Origin: Cutibacterium sp.
GTDB taxonomy: Bacteria > Actinomycetota > Actinomycetes > Propionibacteriales > Propionibacteriaceae
Length of the DNA: 64,000 bases
NCBI RefSeq assembly: GCF_030525615.1
Contig: NZ_JAUNEJ010000003.1
Coordinates: forward strand, 168,711-232,710
Direction: 5' to 3'
Shown: positions 25,743 to 33,763 of the stretch, piece after piece
Position numbering within the stretch: the stretch's first letter is position 1
Layout of the letters: each line of letters starts with the position of its first letter
The notes under the pieces: model-generated
Told to the model about the DNA's origin: nothing
The model's database searches: none
Seen by the model: only the letters and a program-made list of their open reading frames with translations
Translations under genes and position numbers: made by a program

Positions 25743-26863
25743 TGACCGATTCCCCCCGTATCGGCAGGGTGGTGTCTCTGTCGACGGTGCATCACGGCCA
25801 CGACAACAGGGTTTTCAACAAGGAGGCGCGGGCCTTGGTCCAGGCCGGCTATGACTATCATCTCGTCATCTCTGCTGAACGCGACGGGATCGATAATGGG
25901 ATTCCGGTCGTCGCATTGCACCGTGAGGAGGGGAGGGTCCGTCGGCTGATCCTTAGCCAGCGAGAGGCGTGGCACTACCTGCAGGTGCTTCAGCCCGAGG
26001 TGCTGCACATTCACGATCCCGAGCTCATTCCGCTAGCGCTGCTGTGGGGGCATCGTGATCACTGTAAGGTCATTTACGACGCCCACGAGGACCTCATCGG
26101 CCAGGTAGACACCAAACCGTACCTCGGTAAACTGACGCGGCCGCTGGCCCGGTTGGCGGCGCGCGGGCTTGTGGGGCTAGCCGACCGTGGGGCAGACGCG
26201 GTCGTCGCCGCGACCGAGACGGTGGGGCAGAGATTCCACCACTCCCCGGTGACAGTGGTGCGCAACTATCCTTGGCTGGGCAATTACGACGTGACCCCGG
26301 ACCCGGTCCCGGGCCGTCTGGTGTACGTCGGAGATCTGTCCGAGGAGCGCAAGCTTTCCTTTATGATCGAGGTGACGCGCAGGATTCGTTGTCAGGTTCC
26401 GCAGGCTCATCTGGTGTTGGCTGGACGGGTACTTTCAGGGTGTCAGAACACTGTTGATCGCGCTGTGGGTGAGGGGTTCGTCGATCACTTGGGCCTTGTC
26501 AGCCCGACCGAAGTACCGAAGGTGTTGGCCAGCGGTCAGATTGGGCTGGTGTTTCTCAAACCGCTGCCGAATTATGTCGCCTCCCTGCCGACCAAGTTGT
26601 TCGAGTACATGGCTTCGCGGCTGCCATTCGCCGCGTCCGATTTTCCGGCGTGGCGAGAAATGTTCGGCAGATATGGGGCCGGGATCTTTGTTGACACCGA
26701 GGACATCGCGGTGACCGCCGGGTCCCTCGCCGAGTTGCTGGCCGATTCGAACCGGTGCCGTGAGATTGGCCAGGCCGGACGGCGAGCCGTTGAGGCAGGC
26801 CTGAATTTCGAGTCACAGGCGGAGGCGCTGACCGGGCTGGTGGGTCGCTTACTCGAGGATTGA
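25742..26863 (+). CDS. GT4 glycosyltransferase
   Basis: 373 residues. It opens RVVSLSTVHHGHDNRVFNKE, has LHIHDPELIPLALLWG and VIYDAHEDLIGQV (the H-D-x-E-L and D-x-H-E segments of this GT4 subgroup), and the donor domain LVYVGDLSEERKLSFMIEV with FEYMASRLPFAASDFPAW. The N-terminal HD-N-R-V-F motif resembles enzymes that use UDP-ManNAc(A)-type donors in other polysaccharide clusters, which fits the coupled upstream epimerase; that specificity is an inference. It ends the polysaccharide locus proper. Confidence 0.82.
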   Translation: MTDSPRIGRVVSLSTVHHGHDNRVFNKEARALVQAGYDYHLVISAERDGIDNGIPVVALHREEGRVRRLILSQREAWHYLQVLQPEVLHIHDPELIPLALLWGHRDHCKVIYDAHEDLIGQVDTKPYLGKLTRPLARLAARGLVGLADRGADAVVAATETVGQRFHHSPVTVVRNYPWLGNYDVTPDPVPGRLVYVGDLSEERKLSFMIEVTRRIRCQVPQAHLVLAGRVLSGCQNTVDRAVGEGFVDHLGLVSPTEVPKVLASGQIGLVFLKPLPNYVASLPTKLFEYMASRLPFAASDFPAWREMFGRYGAGIFVDTEDIAVTAGSLAELLADSNRCREIGQAGRRAVEAGLNFESQAEALTGLVGRLLED

Positions 26864-27014
26864 GGGAGCCAGCGCGGTCCGGGTGGCTCGCAGGCCATCG
26901 ATTCTGTGGGCCACATGGTGGGTCTCCTTTTTTGGGCAGGCCTGGGCAATCACCGCAATCCAGCTCGACACCACACAGCGAGGCTTTCCAAGGCGGGCCT
27001 TACCGATCGCTGCT
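26864..27014. other. Gap between polysaccharide locus and DUF559-like gene
   Basis: The 310-bp gap (26864-27173) has no intact gene. A minus-strand frame of up to 70 codons (PRCVVSSWIAVIAQACPKK and onward) covers much of 26849-27061 but has no family resemblance or good ribosome site, so I do not call it. The right part holds repeat copy 5 (27015-27089) and a lone TTATCCACA at 27115. Confidence 0.4.
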
Positions 27015-27089
27015 GTGGCGATCGGGTTGATGATCCCTCGTTGAGTCGGCGTAGGTAGCAAGGCCGGGCCTCAGAAGACGGTTTTCCAC
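27015..27089 (+). repeat. 75-bp dispersed intergenic element, copy 5 (diverged)
   Basis: It begins GTGGCGATCGGGTTGATG and ends GACGGTTTTCCAC, again exactly 75 bp. The left end matches the other copies well (GTGG-xx-ATCGGG); the interior is diverged, so this is the least certain copy. It lies upstream of the DUF559-like gene. Confidence 0.5.
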
Positions 27090-27173
27090 AGGTGCGTCGG
27101 CGGCCCAACCGGAGTTATCCACAGAATCGAAATTGCCTGGCGGAAATCGCGGTGCCCGACGATAAATCTGGGT

Positions 27174-28121
27174 GTGAGGAACTTTCAAGAACAACTCGAC
27201 TACCGAGGCGTTGCCCGTGTTCACCGTCACAGTTACATTCGCGGTCAGGCAGACCGAGCCGTAGCCCGGGGAGACGCTGTCCGTATCCTGCCAGGAGTGG
27301 TCGCCGCGACAGCCCTGGCGAGAGACCCGAAAACGATCATCCGCGCTCTGCTGCTGTGGCACCGCGAGGTGGTGATTGTCGGAAAAGCAGCCCTTCTCCT
27401 ACTCGGGATGACCGCCCCCGGCACCAACAGGCCGATGGATTTCCGCACAGTCAACGAAGTAGAAGCCTTTTCCTCAACTCGGCGTCTCGTTCGGCCGGGC
27501 ATTCGGGTGCGTCGCTGGCATGTGCCCTACCGTTTTGTGACCGAGCGGGAGCGGGTTCGGATTGCCACCGCTGAGGTATCAGTCCTCGTCCTCGCGATTC
27601 AGGGGGAGTGGGAGTGGGTTTGCGAGGCCCTCCGGCAACGGATCGTGACTCCGGAATCGTGTAAACAGGCGCGCAAAAGCCTGACAGGCCGCTATCCCAA
27701 AGCTGAGGTCGATGCTGCGGTGGCTGACATTCTTCTGGCCGCCTGGTCGATTCCGGAACTGGAGATGAGCAGGGTGCTGCGCGCGACCGGAATCACTGGT
27801 CACAAGCCCAACCGTAAGGTCCGAGTCGGAGATCGGTATTACTATCTCGATCAAGCCTTCGACGCCGAGAAGGTCGCGTTGGAGATTGATGGCCGATCAG
27901 TTCACGGCACCGTTGAGGGGTACGAGGAAACAATGATGAGATCAGCTCATCTGGACTGTCACGGCTGGAAAGTGCTGCACGTCACCCCAACGATGTTCCG
28001 CAAGAATCCCAGGTTCATTCTGGACTGGCTTGCCTCTCATCTACATCGACGTCACCGGCCCAGAAAGATGTTCACCGAGGCCGCTCTGCGGCAGATCATG
28101 AGCGGTGTTGCACCAGCGTGA
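27174..28121 (+). CDS. Hypothetical protein with AbiEi-like N-terminus and DUF559/Vsr-like C-terminus
   Basis: 315 residues, soluble. The N-terminal third (QADRAVARGDAVRILPGVVA) resembles the short winged-helix region of AbiEi-type antitoxin-domain proteins common in actinobacteria. The C-terminal third (YYYLDQAFDAEKVALEIDG, then a histidine-containing loop, then HGWKVLHVTP) follows the DUF559/very-short-patch-repair endonuclease pattern D-x(n)-E-x-D-G with a final 'GW-x-V-x-x-V-T' strand. Such proteins are orphan and of unproven function. No AbiEii-like toxin gene lies next to it. The GTG start has a weak ribosome site, and GTG codons upstream are possible. Confidence 0.6.
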   Translation: MRNFQEQLDYRGVARVHRHSYIRGQADRAVARGDAVRILPGVVAATALARDPKTIIRALLLWHREVVIVGKAALLLLGMTAPGTNRPMDFRTVNEVEAFSSTRRLVRPGIRVRRWHVPYRFVTERERVRIATAEVSVLVLAIQGEWEWVCEALRQRIVTPESCKQARKSLTGRYPKAEVDAAVADILLAAWSIPELEMSRVLRATGITGHKPNRKVRVGDRYYYLDQAFDAEKVALEIDGRSVHGTVEGYEETMMRSAHLDCHGWKVLHVTPTMFRKNPRFILDWLASHLHRRHRPRKMFTEAALRQIMSGVAPA

Positions 28122-28236
28122 GGTATTGGGTGATCTTCGCCGTGGCGTCGGACCGTAGCCAGTCGTTCGCGCCTACATTTGTCGGCTCAATCTTGAGCTG
28201 TACGTTTCCGTCTCAGGCGTCCTCCACTGTCGCGCT

Positions 28237-28311
28237 GTGGAAAACGGGGCGCTGACCACCTCATCTGCGCCGTGACGGAGCACCATCGGCCATTAGAAAC
28301 CCCATTGCCAC
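28237..28311 (+). repeat. 75-bp dispersed intergenic element, copy 4
   Basis: Begins GTGGAAAACGGGGCGCTG and ends GAAACCCCATTGCCAC, exactly 75 bp, with the shared CGTGA at offset 35-39. It lies in the 299-bp gap between convergent genes (28122-28420), before the minus-strand terminator. Confidence 0.65.
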
Positions 28312-28358
28312 ACGAGGCCCTGGTCATCTGCTGGGTCCGAGTCTGTGAAGCGCGGTAC

Positions 28359-28397
28359 AAAAAGGGCGAGGGAGCGCTTATCGCGTCACCCTCCCCC
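28359..28397 (-). terminator. Rho-independent terminator for the ndh unit
   Basis: On the minus strand a G-rich arm (GGGGGAGGG) pairs with CTCCCTCGCCC with two mismatches, the inner CGC pairs with GCG around GATAA, and TTTTT follows directly. It sits about 25 bp after the stop of the small membrane protein that follows ndh. Confidence 0.75.
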
Positions 28398-28420
28398 CGT
28401 CCACTGCTAGGAGTAAATCG

Positions 28421-28708
28421 TCACTTGTAGGAGTAGAAAGCTGGGGCGCTCGACACACGCCCGGTGCCACCCATAGGCGTGGCATGACCGTCGGCCCGCG
28501 GGTCACGTCGGCGAACCCTTCGGCCGCCGGCAGGCTTGCGCTTGGCCAAATCATCGAACACGGCCGGGTCATGAGAAGCCGTCTTCTTATCCTTGGGTCC
28601 CCTGTGCACCGCCATCAGTACGATTCCAACAACAGCGACCGCAACCGCCGCGACAGCGATCACGGTTCCTTTGTCGACCTGTTCGGCGTTGATCTCGGTC
28701 TTGCTCAT
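28421..28708 (-). CDS. Small single-membrane-segment protein downstream of ndh
   Basis: 95 residues. After MSKTEINAEQVDKG comes one hydrophobic segment (TVIAVAAVAVAVVGIVLMAV), then a basic and Gly-rich tail with RRVRRRDPRADG, ending FYSYK. I do not recognise a family. It overlaps or abuts the ndh stop: a GTG at 28714 overlaps it, but the ATG at 28708 is better spaced from GGGAAGAAG, so it is preferred. Co-transcription with ndh suggests a partner or an assembly factor for the dehydrogenase at the membrane; this is only positional inference. Confidence 0.65.
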   Translation of the reverse strand: MSKTEINAEQVDKGTVIAVAAVAVAVVGIVLMAVHRGPKDKKTASHDPAVFDDLAKRKPAGGRRVRRRDPRADGHATPMGGTGRVSSAPAFYSYK

Positions 28709-28710
28709 GT

Positions 28711-30093
28711 TCACTTCTTCCCGTCGATGGGCTTGGCACCCTTCTCGTCATCGTCGCGAAGAGCGTCCTTGGTCTTATTCTCCTTGCCTTCCTCGGTGAG
28801 GACATCACCGACGATAGCCCCGGCCTCACGATGGAACGCGATGTAGCGAGCGCCGAGGTTAATCATCGCCTGCAGACGGTTACGACCGCCCAGCAGGGTG
28901 TAGACGTGTACCGTCACCCAGGTTAGCCATGCGGCGATGCCAGTGAACTTCAGTTTGTCGGACAACTGGACGACAGCCGAGTTGCGGCCGATCGTGGCCA
29001 TGGTGCCCTTGTCCTGGTATTCGAACTTTTCCAGCGGCTCGCCGAGTTCGAGGTGGACGATCTGGCGGGCGACGCACGCACCTCCCTGAATAGCGGGCTG
29101 AGCCAGCTGAGGCTTTGGATCTTCGGTGTTAATGGCACCGTCGCCCACCGCAAAGACGCGCTCCTGGCCGTTAACCCGGAGGGTGCCATCGGTGGCGATA
29201 CGACCGCCGCGGCCCTGCTCGAATCCCCAGTCGGCAACGGACTTGTGGGCCCCGACGCCAGCAGCCCAGATCACCGTATCTGCGGGGAGGGTCTGGCCAT
29301 CCTTGAGAAGCACCGAATTCTCCCGCACCTCGGCGATGGCGGTGCTGGTGCGCACATCCACGCCGCGCTTCTGTAGCTGACGGCGAGTGTAGTGGCGCAG
29401 AGCCGGGTCAAATGGCATGAGAAGGTGGTCAGCCATCTCGACCAGGGCGACGTGGACGCGGTCGGTGGAAACGTCGGGGAAGATCGCCGGGATCCCGATC
29501 GACTTCATCTCGGCCAAGGTGCCGGCCATCTCGACGCCGGTCGGGCCGCCACCAACGATGATGACGTCAAAGGTCTTGTCACGCTGGGTGTCGAGATCCT
29601 CGAGGTATGTGAAAATGGCGTCACGTGCGCGCAGCGAGGAGGCGCGGGTGTAGATGGTGTAGGAATGTTCGGCGGCACCGGGGGTACCAAAGAAGTTGGC
29701 TCCGACGCCCTGGGACAAGATGAGATAGTCGTACCTGATCGGGTCGCCGTTGTCGACGTTGACAATGCGGTTCTCGGTGTCGATACCGGTCACAGAGGCA
29801 CGGCGGAATCGGGTGCGAGGGCCGTTCTGAGCGGCGAAAGAACGTAGGCGGTAGGTGACATCACCAGGATTCAAGCCTCCGGTAGCGACCTGGTACAACA
29901 GCGGCTGGAACGTGGTGTAGGGGTTACGGTCGATCAGGGTGACATCGCACCCCGCTTCGGCAGTTTTCTCAGCGGCGGTCAAGCCACCGAAACCAGCACC
30001 GACGATCACGACGCGGGGTTTGGAACCCGCCAAAACCGGTTTACGACCCAGGCCCGGCAGACCAATGTCCGACAGCAGGGTAGCGATGTCCAT
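28711..30093 (-). CDS. ndh: Type II NADH dehydrogenase
   Basis: 460 residues. It has two dinucleotide-binding folds: PRVVIVGAGFGGLTAAEKTA near residue 26 for FAD, and FDVIIVGGGPTGVEMAGTLAEM for NADH. TFQPLLYQVATGGLNPGD is typical of NDH-2, as is the late AVGDGAIN segment with the FAD aspartate. The C-terminal part (WLTWVTVHVYTLLG) provides the amphipathic membrane contact. It transfers electrons from NADH to menaquinone without proton pumping, feeding cytochrome bd encoded near the end of the window. A GGAGG site precedes the ATG. A candidate promoter lies 30 bp upstream. Confidence 0.93.
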   Translation of the reverse strand: MDIATLLSDIGLPGLGRKPVLAGSKPRVVIVGAGFGGLTAAEKTAEAGCDVTLIDRNPYTTFQPLLYQVATGGLNPGDVTYRLRSFAAQNGPRTRFRRASVTGIDTENRIVNVDNGDPIRYDYLILSQGVGANFFGTPGAAEHSYTIYTRASSLRARDAIFTYLEDLDTQRDKTFDVIIVGGGPTGVEMAGTLAEMKSIGIPAIFPDVSTDRVHVALVEMADHLLMPFDPALRHYTRRQLQKRGVDVRTSTAIAEVRENSVLLKDGQTLPADTVIWAAGVGAHKSVADWGFEQGRGGRIATDGTLRVNGQERVFAVGDGAINTEDPKPQLAQPAIQGGACVARQIVHLELGEPLEKFEYQDKGTMATIGRNSAVVQLSDKLKFTGIAAWLTWVTVHVYTLLGGRNRLQAMINLGARYIAFHREAGAIVGDVLTEEGKENKTKDALRDDDEKGAKPIDGKK

Positions 30094-30124
30094 TTGATCC
30101 TCCGAATAGTCGTTTTACAGCGTT

Positions 30125-30154
30125 ATTGTCCCAAGAATGAGCGCTATTTCGCAA
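30125..30154 (-). promoter_or_regulatory. Candidate promoter of ndh
   Basis: On the minus strand TTGCGA and GACAAT hexamers are separated by 18 bp and lie about 32 bp before the ndh start. They match the sigma-70-type consensus at four of six and four to five of six positions. Similarity only. Confidence 0.4.
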
Positions 30155-30219
30155 TGTGTTTGGCTTTATTGGCAGGATATGGATGGGCGCTTCAGCTTGC
30201 AGCGTGACAGGCTTGGGTT

Positions 30220-30867
30220 ATGCCACATCTCCACACCCAGCCACACGGACATGACATCACGATCAGTGCCTGGATCCTCAGGCGATTCCCGTCCGACAAC
30301 CCTCGTGGTTGGCAATGGAAAGCCCTGGTGCACAAACACCGCAAAATGAACCTGTGGATCCAGCCGGGTGGGCACGTCGAACACACCGAGAACCCGTGGC
30401 AGGCCCTCGTCCATGAGCTTCATGAAGAGACTGGCTACCACATCGATCAGTTGAGTGTCTTACAGCCGTGGAATCGACTTCCCGACGGAGTACATGACCT
30501 TATGCACCCGACGCCGGCGCTCCTGAACACTCATAGCCCGTACTCAGGTCACTTTCACTCCGACATTGTCATGGCGATGATTGCCGATGAGGACCCAGCA
30601 GAGAAGCCCCGTCCCGGCGAGTCCCAGGAACTTCAGTGGGTCAGCCCGGACGAGTTCGCCGCACTCCCGGATGCTGAGCCTGACGCTGTCATGATTATGA
30701 CGATGATCGTCGAGAGGGTGGCTGATTCTTGGATTCCGATCCCGGCGACAGACTGGTCTTTGAGGGATGCTCCCGCAGAAGCGATGACAGACCGCACGGT
30801 TGCCGAGGCCACCGCACCCGATCCTCTCGACGAGAGGGAGACCGAGGGGTGGGAGACGGCCCAGTGA
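30220..30867 (+). CDS. Nudix hydrolase
   Basis: 215 residues. The Nudix box runs from GHVEHTE through seven residues to HELHEETGY. It fits G-x5-E-x7-R-E-U-x-E-E-x-G-U except that the usual arginine is a histidine. The core domain covers about residues 10-150, preceded by a His-rich start and followed by an acidic tail of about 60 residues without known role. Such enzymes hydrolyse nucleoside diphosphates linked to another group; the substrate is unknown. Its stop overlaps the helicase start (GTGA), so the two are coupled. The R-to-H change lies outside the metal-ligand glutamates, so activity is plausible. Confidence 0.8.
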   Translation: MPHLHTQPHGHDITISAWILRRFPSDNPRGWQWKALVHKHRKMNLWIQPGGHVEHTENPWQALVHELHEETGYHIDQLSVLQPWNRLPDGVHDLMHPTPALLNTHSPYSGHFHSDIVMAMIADEDPAEKPRPGESQELQWVSPDEFAALPDAEPDAVMIMTMIVERVADSWIPIPATDWSLRDAPAEAMTDRTVAEATAPDPLDERETEGWETAQ

Positions 30868-33359
30868 GGCGCGCCGTTGACCTTGACGTAGTGGGCAAGG
30901 GACTTCCGGTTGCCTCTTATCGCGACGACATCACCACAGCGGTGCGTACTGGGAGGGCCGTCATCGTCGCTCCGCCGGGCACTGGTAAAACGACCTTCGT
31001 CCCGCCTCTGGTCGCGTCGTGGAAATCTGGTCGGGTTATCGTCACTCAGCCACGACGCATGGCAGCCAGAGCCGCCGCACGCCGACTTTCCACACTCACC
31101 TGCACCCGCCCCGGCGAGTTCGCCTCTCACACCGTGCGCGGAGAATCGACGACAACTCGAGACACCAAGGTCGAGTTCGTGACAACCGGGGTTCTGCTGC
31201 GTCGGTTACTGCGTGACCCTGACCTGACAGGGGTTGATGCCGTCATCCTCGATGAAGTCCACGAGCGTCACCTCGACGCTGATCTCGTCGTCGCCATGGT
31301 TTGTGAGGTGGCCCAGTTACGCGAGGACCTCACGGTTGTGGCGATGTCGGCCACTGTCGATAGCTCGGGGTGGGCGAACCTGCTCGGGGCGGGCGGGTCG
31401 GCGCCGGTCGTCGAGGTTCCTTCGGCCTTGCATGAGCTCGAAATCGAGTGGGCTCCCCCTCCTGGATCACCTGTGGATTCTCGGGGTGTGACACGCGAAT
31501 TCCTCAGACACCTTGGCAATGTCACCGTTGAGGCTCTTGATCGCCACCGCAATGGTTCAGCGTTGGTCTTTGTGCCGGGCGTGCGCGAGGTTGACCATGT
31601 TGTCGCCGATCTGCGCTCCCGGCTCGACAACGTTGAGGTCGTAGGGCTGTCAGGGTCCATGTCAGTGCGTGAGCAAGATCGTGCCCTGTCAGACCCAGGT
31701 CAGACGCGCCGAGTCATCGTCTCGACGGCGGTTGCGGAGTCTTCCCTGACGGTCCCGGGAGTCAGACTCGTCGTCGATTCCGGACTGTCCCGTGAACCGC
31801 GTCTGGACCGTGGTCGTGGCATGACGGGTTTGGTAACTGTCCGGGAATCGCAAGCTTCGGCAATTCAGCGAGCGGGTCGTGCAGCCCGCCTCGGACCTGG
31901 CGTTGCGGTCCGGTGCCTGCGTTCCCAGGACTGGTCCGGGATGGACGCCGCCCCTCCTCCCGAGGTCGATCATGCTGATCTTGTGGCACCGCTGTTGGCG
32001 CTGGCCGTCTGGGGTTCTCCGCGTGGCGAAGGTATGGGTTTACCAACCCCATTACCACAGGACCGGGTGGCCGAGGCGGAGCAGGTGTTGCGTGATCTTG
32101 GGGCTGTTGACGCCGAAGGTCGTGTCACCGAGAGAGGACGTCAGCTCGCAACGCTGCCCCTCGACCCGCGTCTGGCAAGGGCTTTGACTGACGGGGCACC
32201 GCTTGTCGGATCCCGCCGGTGCGCCGAGATCGTCGCCATGCTCGGCCTTGAGGATGGACAGGTCGATCTGGTGGGGCAGTGGCGTCAACTGCGGAATGGT
32301 CGTCACCCAGATACCAAGACGTGGCGTCGCGAGGCCGACCGGCTTTCCCACCTCGTCGCAGATTATCCACACACCGGCATCACCGACGACAATGCTGCCG
32401 CCGCTGTGGTGTCCATGGCGCGCCCAGGGTGGATCGCTCGCAGTCGAGGCGAGGGGTCATCGTCTTACCTGCTGGCCTGTGGTACCGGGGCCGACTTGCC
32501 TCATAGCTGCCCGCCCGGGTTAATCGGACAACCGTGGCTGGCGGTTGCCCGCACCTCTCGTACTGCCGGCGGTGCCCTCATCCGGGCAGCGGTCCCGCTC
32601 TCGGAATCGGCGGCTCTCGAAGCTGGTGCGGCCATGCTGGAAACCGAGACTACGGTTAGCTGGGATGATGGGAAGGCACATGGCAGGCGTATTTCGCGTC
32701 TAGGCGCCATCGAGTTGTCGTCCACCCCAGTCCGGCCCGAGCGCGGTGAGGCTCGTCGGGCGGTGCTGGAAGCCGTGAGATCCCGGGGACTCGAGGTAGT
32801 AGGGCTGACGAAGAACGGTGAGTCCTTGAGACGTCGGCTCGCCCTGGCCCACCGGGTTCTGGGCGAGCCTTGGCCCGACGTCAGTGATGAGGCTCTCATT
32901 GCTCGGGCCGAGGAATGGCTTGACCTGGATGGCCTGGCGGCAGGCAGAGGGAGTGACGCCACCTCTGGGCTGCGCAACCTGCTGGGATGGCAGGAATCAG
33001 CACGCCTCGATGAAATGGTGCCTGAGACGATCACGGTTCCTAGTGGGTCGCGAATCCGCGTTGACTACCCGGAACCCGGTAGCGATGCCGCTCCTGTCCT
33101 CGCGGTTAAGCTGCAGGAGTGCTTTGGCTGGACCGACAGTCCGACGATCTGTGGTGGCCGTGTCAGGGTGGTTCTCCATCTGTTGTCTCCGGCCCGACGT
33201 CCGCTGGCCGTTACCGATGATCTGGCTAGCTTTTGGGCCAACGTCTATCCCTTGGTGCGAGCGGAAAACCGTGGACGATACTCCAAACATCCTTGGCCCG
33301 AGGACCCTGTGTCAGCCGTGGCCACTAAACGTACCAACCGGGCGTTGGGACATCGCTGA
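30864..33359 (+). CDS. hrpB: ATP-dependent RNA helicase HrpB (DEAH-box)
   Basis: 831 residues, the usual size for HrpB. Walker A is APPGTGKTT (from residue 36), motif II is DEVH at 130-133, motif III is SAT in AMSATVDSSGW, and VSTAVAESSLTVPGV with QRAGRAARLGPG gives motifs V and VI. The helicase-associated domain and the HrpB-specific C-terminal domain (ending near RYSKHPWPEDP) follow. The biological role of HrpB in bacteria is not well defined. GTG at 30864 overlaps the Nudix stop and is preceded by GGGAG; upstream codons lie inside the Nudix gene. No truncation is seen. Confidence 0.92.
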   Translation: MRRAVDLDVVGKGLPVASYRDDITTAVRTGRAVIVAPPGTGKTTFVPPLVASWKSGRVIVTQPRRMAARAAARRLSTLTCTRPGEFASHTVRGESTTTRDTKVEFVTTGVLLRRLLRDPDLTGVDAVILDEVHERHLDADLVVAMVCEVAQLREDLTVVAMSATVDSSGWANLLGAGGSAPVVEVPSALHELEIEWAPPPGSPVDSRGVTREFLRHLGNVTVEALDRHRNGSALVFVPGVREVDHVVADLRSRLDNVEVVGLSGSMSVREQDRALSDPGQTRRVIVSTAVAESSLTVPGVRLVVDSGLSREPRLDRGRGMTGLVTVRESQASAIQRAGRAARLGPGVAVRCLRSQDWSGMDAAPPPEVDHADLVAPLLALAVWGSPRGEGMGLPTPLPQDRVAEAEQVLRDLGAVDAEGRVTERGRQLATLPLDPRLARALTDGAPLVGSRRCAEIVAMLGLEDGQVDLVGQWRQLRNGRHPDTKTWRREADRLSHLVADYPHTGITDDNAAAAVVSMARPGWIARSRGEGSSSYLLACGTGADLPHSCPPGLIGQPWLAVARTSRTAGGALIRAAVPLSESAALEAGAAMLETETTVSWDDGKAHGRRISRLGAIELSSTPVRPERGEARRAVLEAVRSRGLEVVGLTKNGESLRRRLALAHRVLGEPWPDVSDEALIARAEEWLDLDGLAAGRGSDATSGLRNLLGWQESARLDEMVPETITVPSGSRIRVDYPEPGSDAAPVLAVKLQECFGWTDSPTICGGRVRVVLHLLSPARRPLAVTDDLASFWANVYPLVRAENRGRYSKHPWPEDPVSAVATKRTNRALGHR

Positions 33360-33434
33360 CGACGGTGCTACCCGGTACCCGACCCCGGGTTCCAAAACCG
33401 ACCCCTAAACCGACAACGTGTCGGCCGTGCCCCT

Positions 33435-33509
33435 GTGGACATCGGGGTTATAACAACGGGACCTGCCACGTGAGATGGCACGACTCAGGTTTACCACCCC
33501 GATTTCCAC
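33435..33509 (+). repeat. 75-bp dispersed intergenic element, copy 2
   Basis: Begins GTGGACATCGGGGTTATA and ends ACCACCCCGATTTCCAC, exactly 75 bp. Its ends are a near-perfect inverted repeat (14 of 16). It shares the 17-nt core CCACGTGAGATGGCACG with copy 1 at the same internal distance. It lies between the hrpB stop and the TPP riboswitch. The rest of that gap (33360-33630) shows nothing further. Confidence 0.75.
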
Positions 33510-33629
33510 CAAAGGGTTAGGTACTCAACGCCGCCACAGCCCGTGCCACGGACCCAGGAGACGCCCGAGCCTATGATCGCCGTCTCGCGATGGAGACATC
33601 CCCCTCAAATGTGACTACGATGGGCTTCA

Positions 33630-33715
33630 ACGACAGGGGAGCATCACCAGATGCTGAGAGTGGGCACCGCCCAGACCCTCGAACCTGAACCGGTTAGGAC
33701 CGGCGTAGGGAGTCG
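33630..33715 (+). ncRNA. TPP riboswitch (THI box)
   Basis: It contains the conserved landmarks of the thiamine pyrophosphate aptamer in order: ACAGGGGAGC, then ATGCTGAGAG, then a short variable stem with GGGCACCGCCC, then GACCCTCGAACCTGA, then CCGGTTAGGACCGG and the closing GCGTAGGGA. It precedes the ykoE gene by about 50 bp. TPP binding is expected to reduce expression of the transporter. Confidence 0.95.
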
Positions 33716-33737
33716 GGCTCTTCGCGCATGTGCGCCC

Positions 33738-33757
33738 CCTTCCGAATGAACGGAAGG
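33738..33757 (+). promoter_or_regulatory. Hairpin sequestering the ykoE ribosome site (riboswitch expression platform)
   Basis: CCTTCCG pairs perfectly with CGGAAGG around AATGAA. The right arm contains the GGAAGG ribosome binding site that lies just before the ATG at 33764. This fits translational control: the hairpin hides the site when the aptamer is folded with ligand. A second small hairpin (GCGCA/TGCGC) lies just upstream. Confidence 0.65.
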
Positions 33758-33763
33758 ACTTCC

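Noticed and set aside
27115..27123. A perfect DnaA-box sequence, TTATCCACA
   Set aside because: It is a single site with no cluster, no dnaA/dnaN neighbours and no AT-rich unwinding region, so an origin is not supported.
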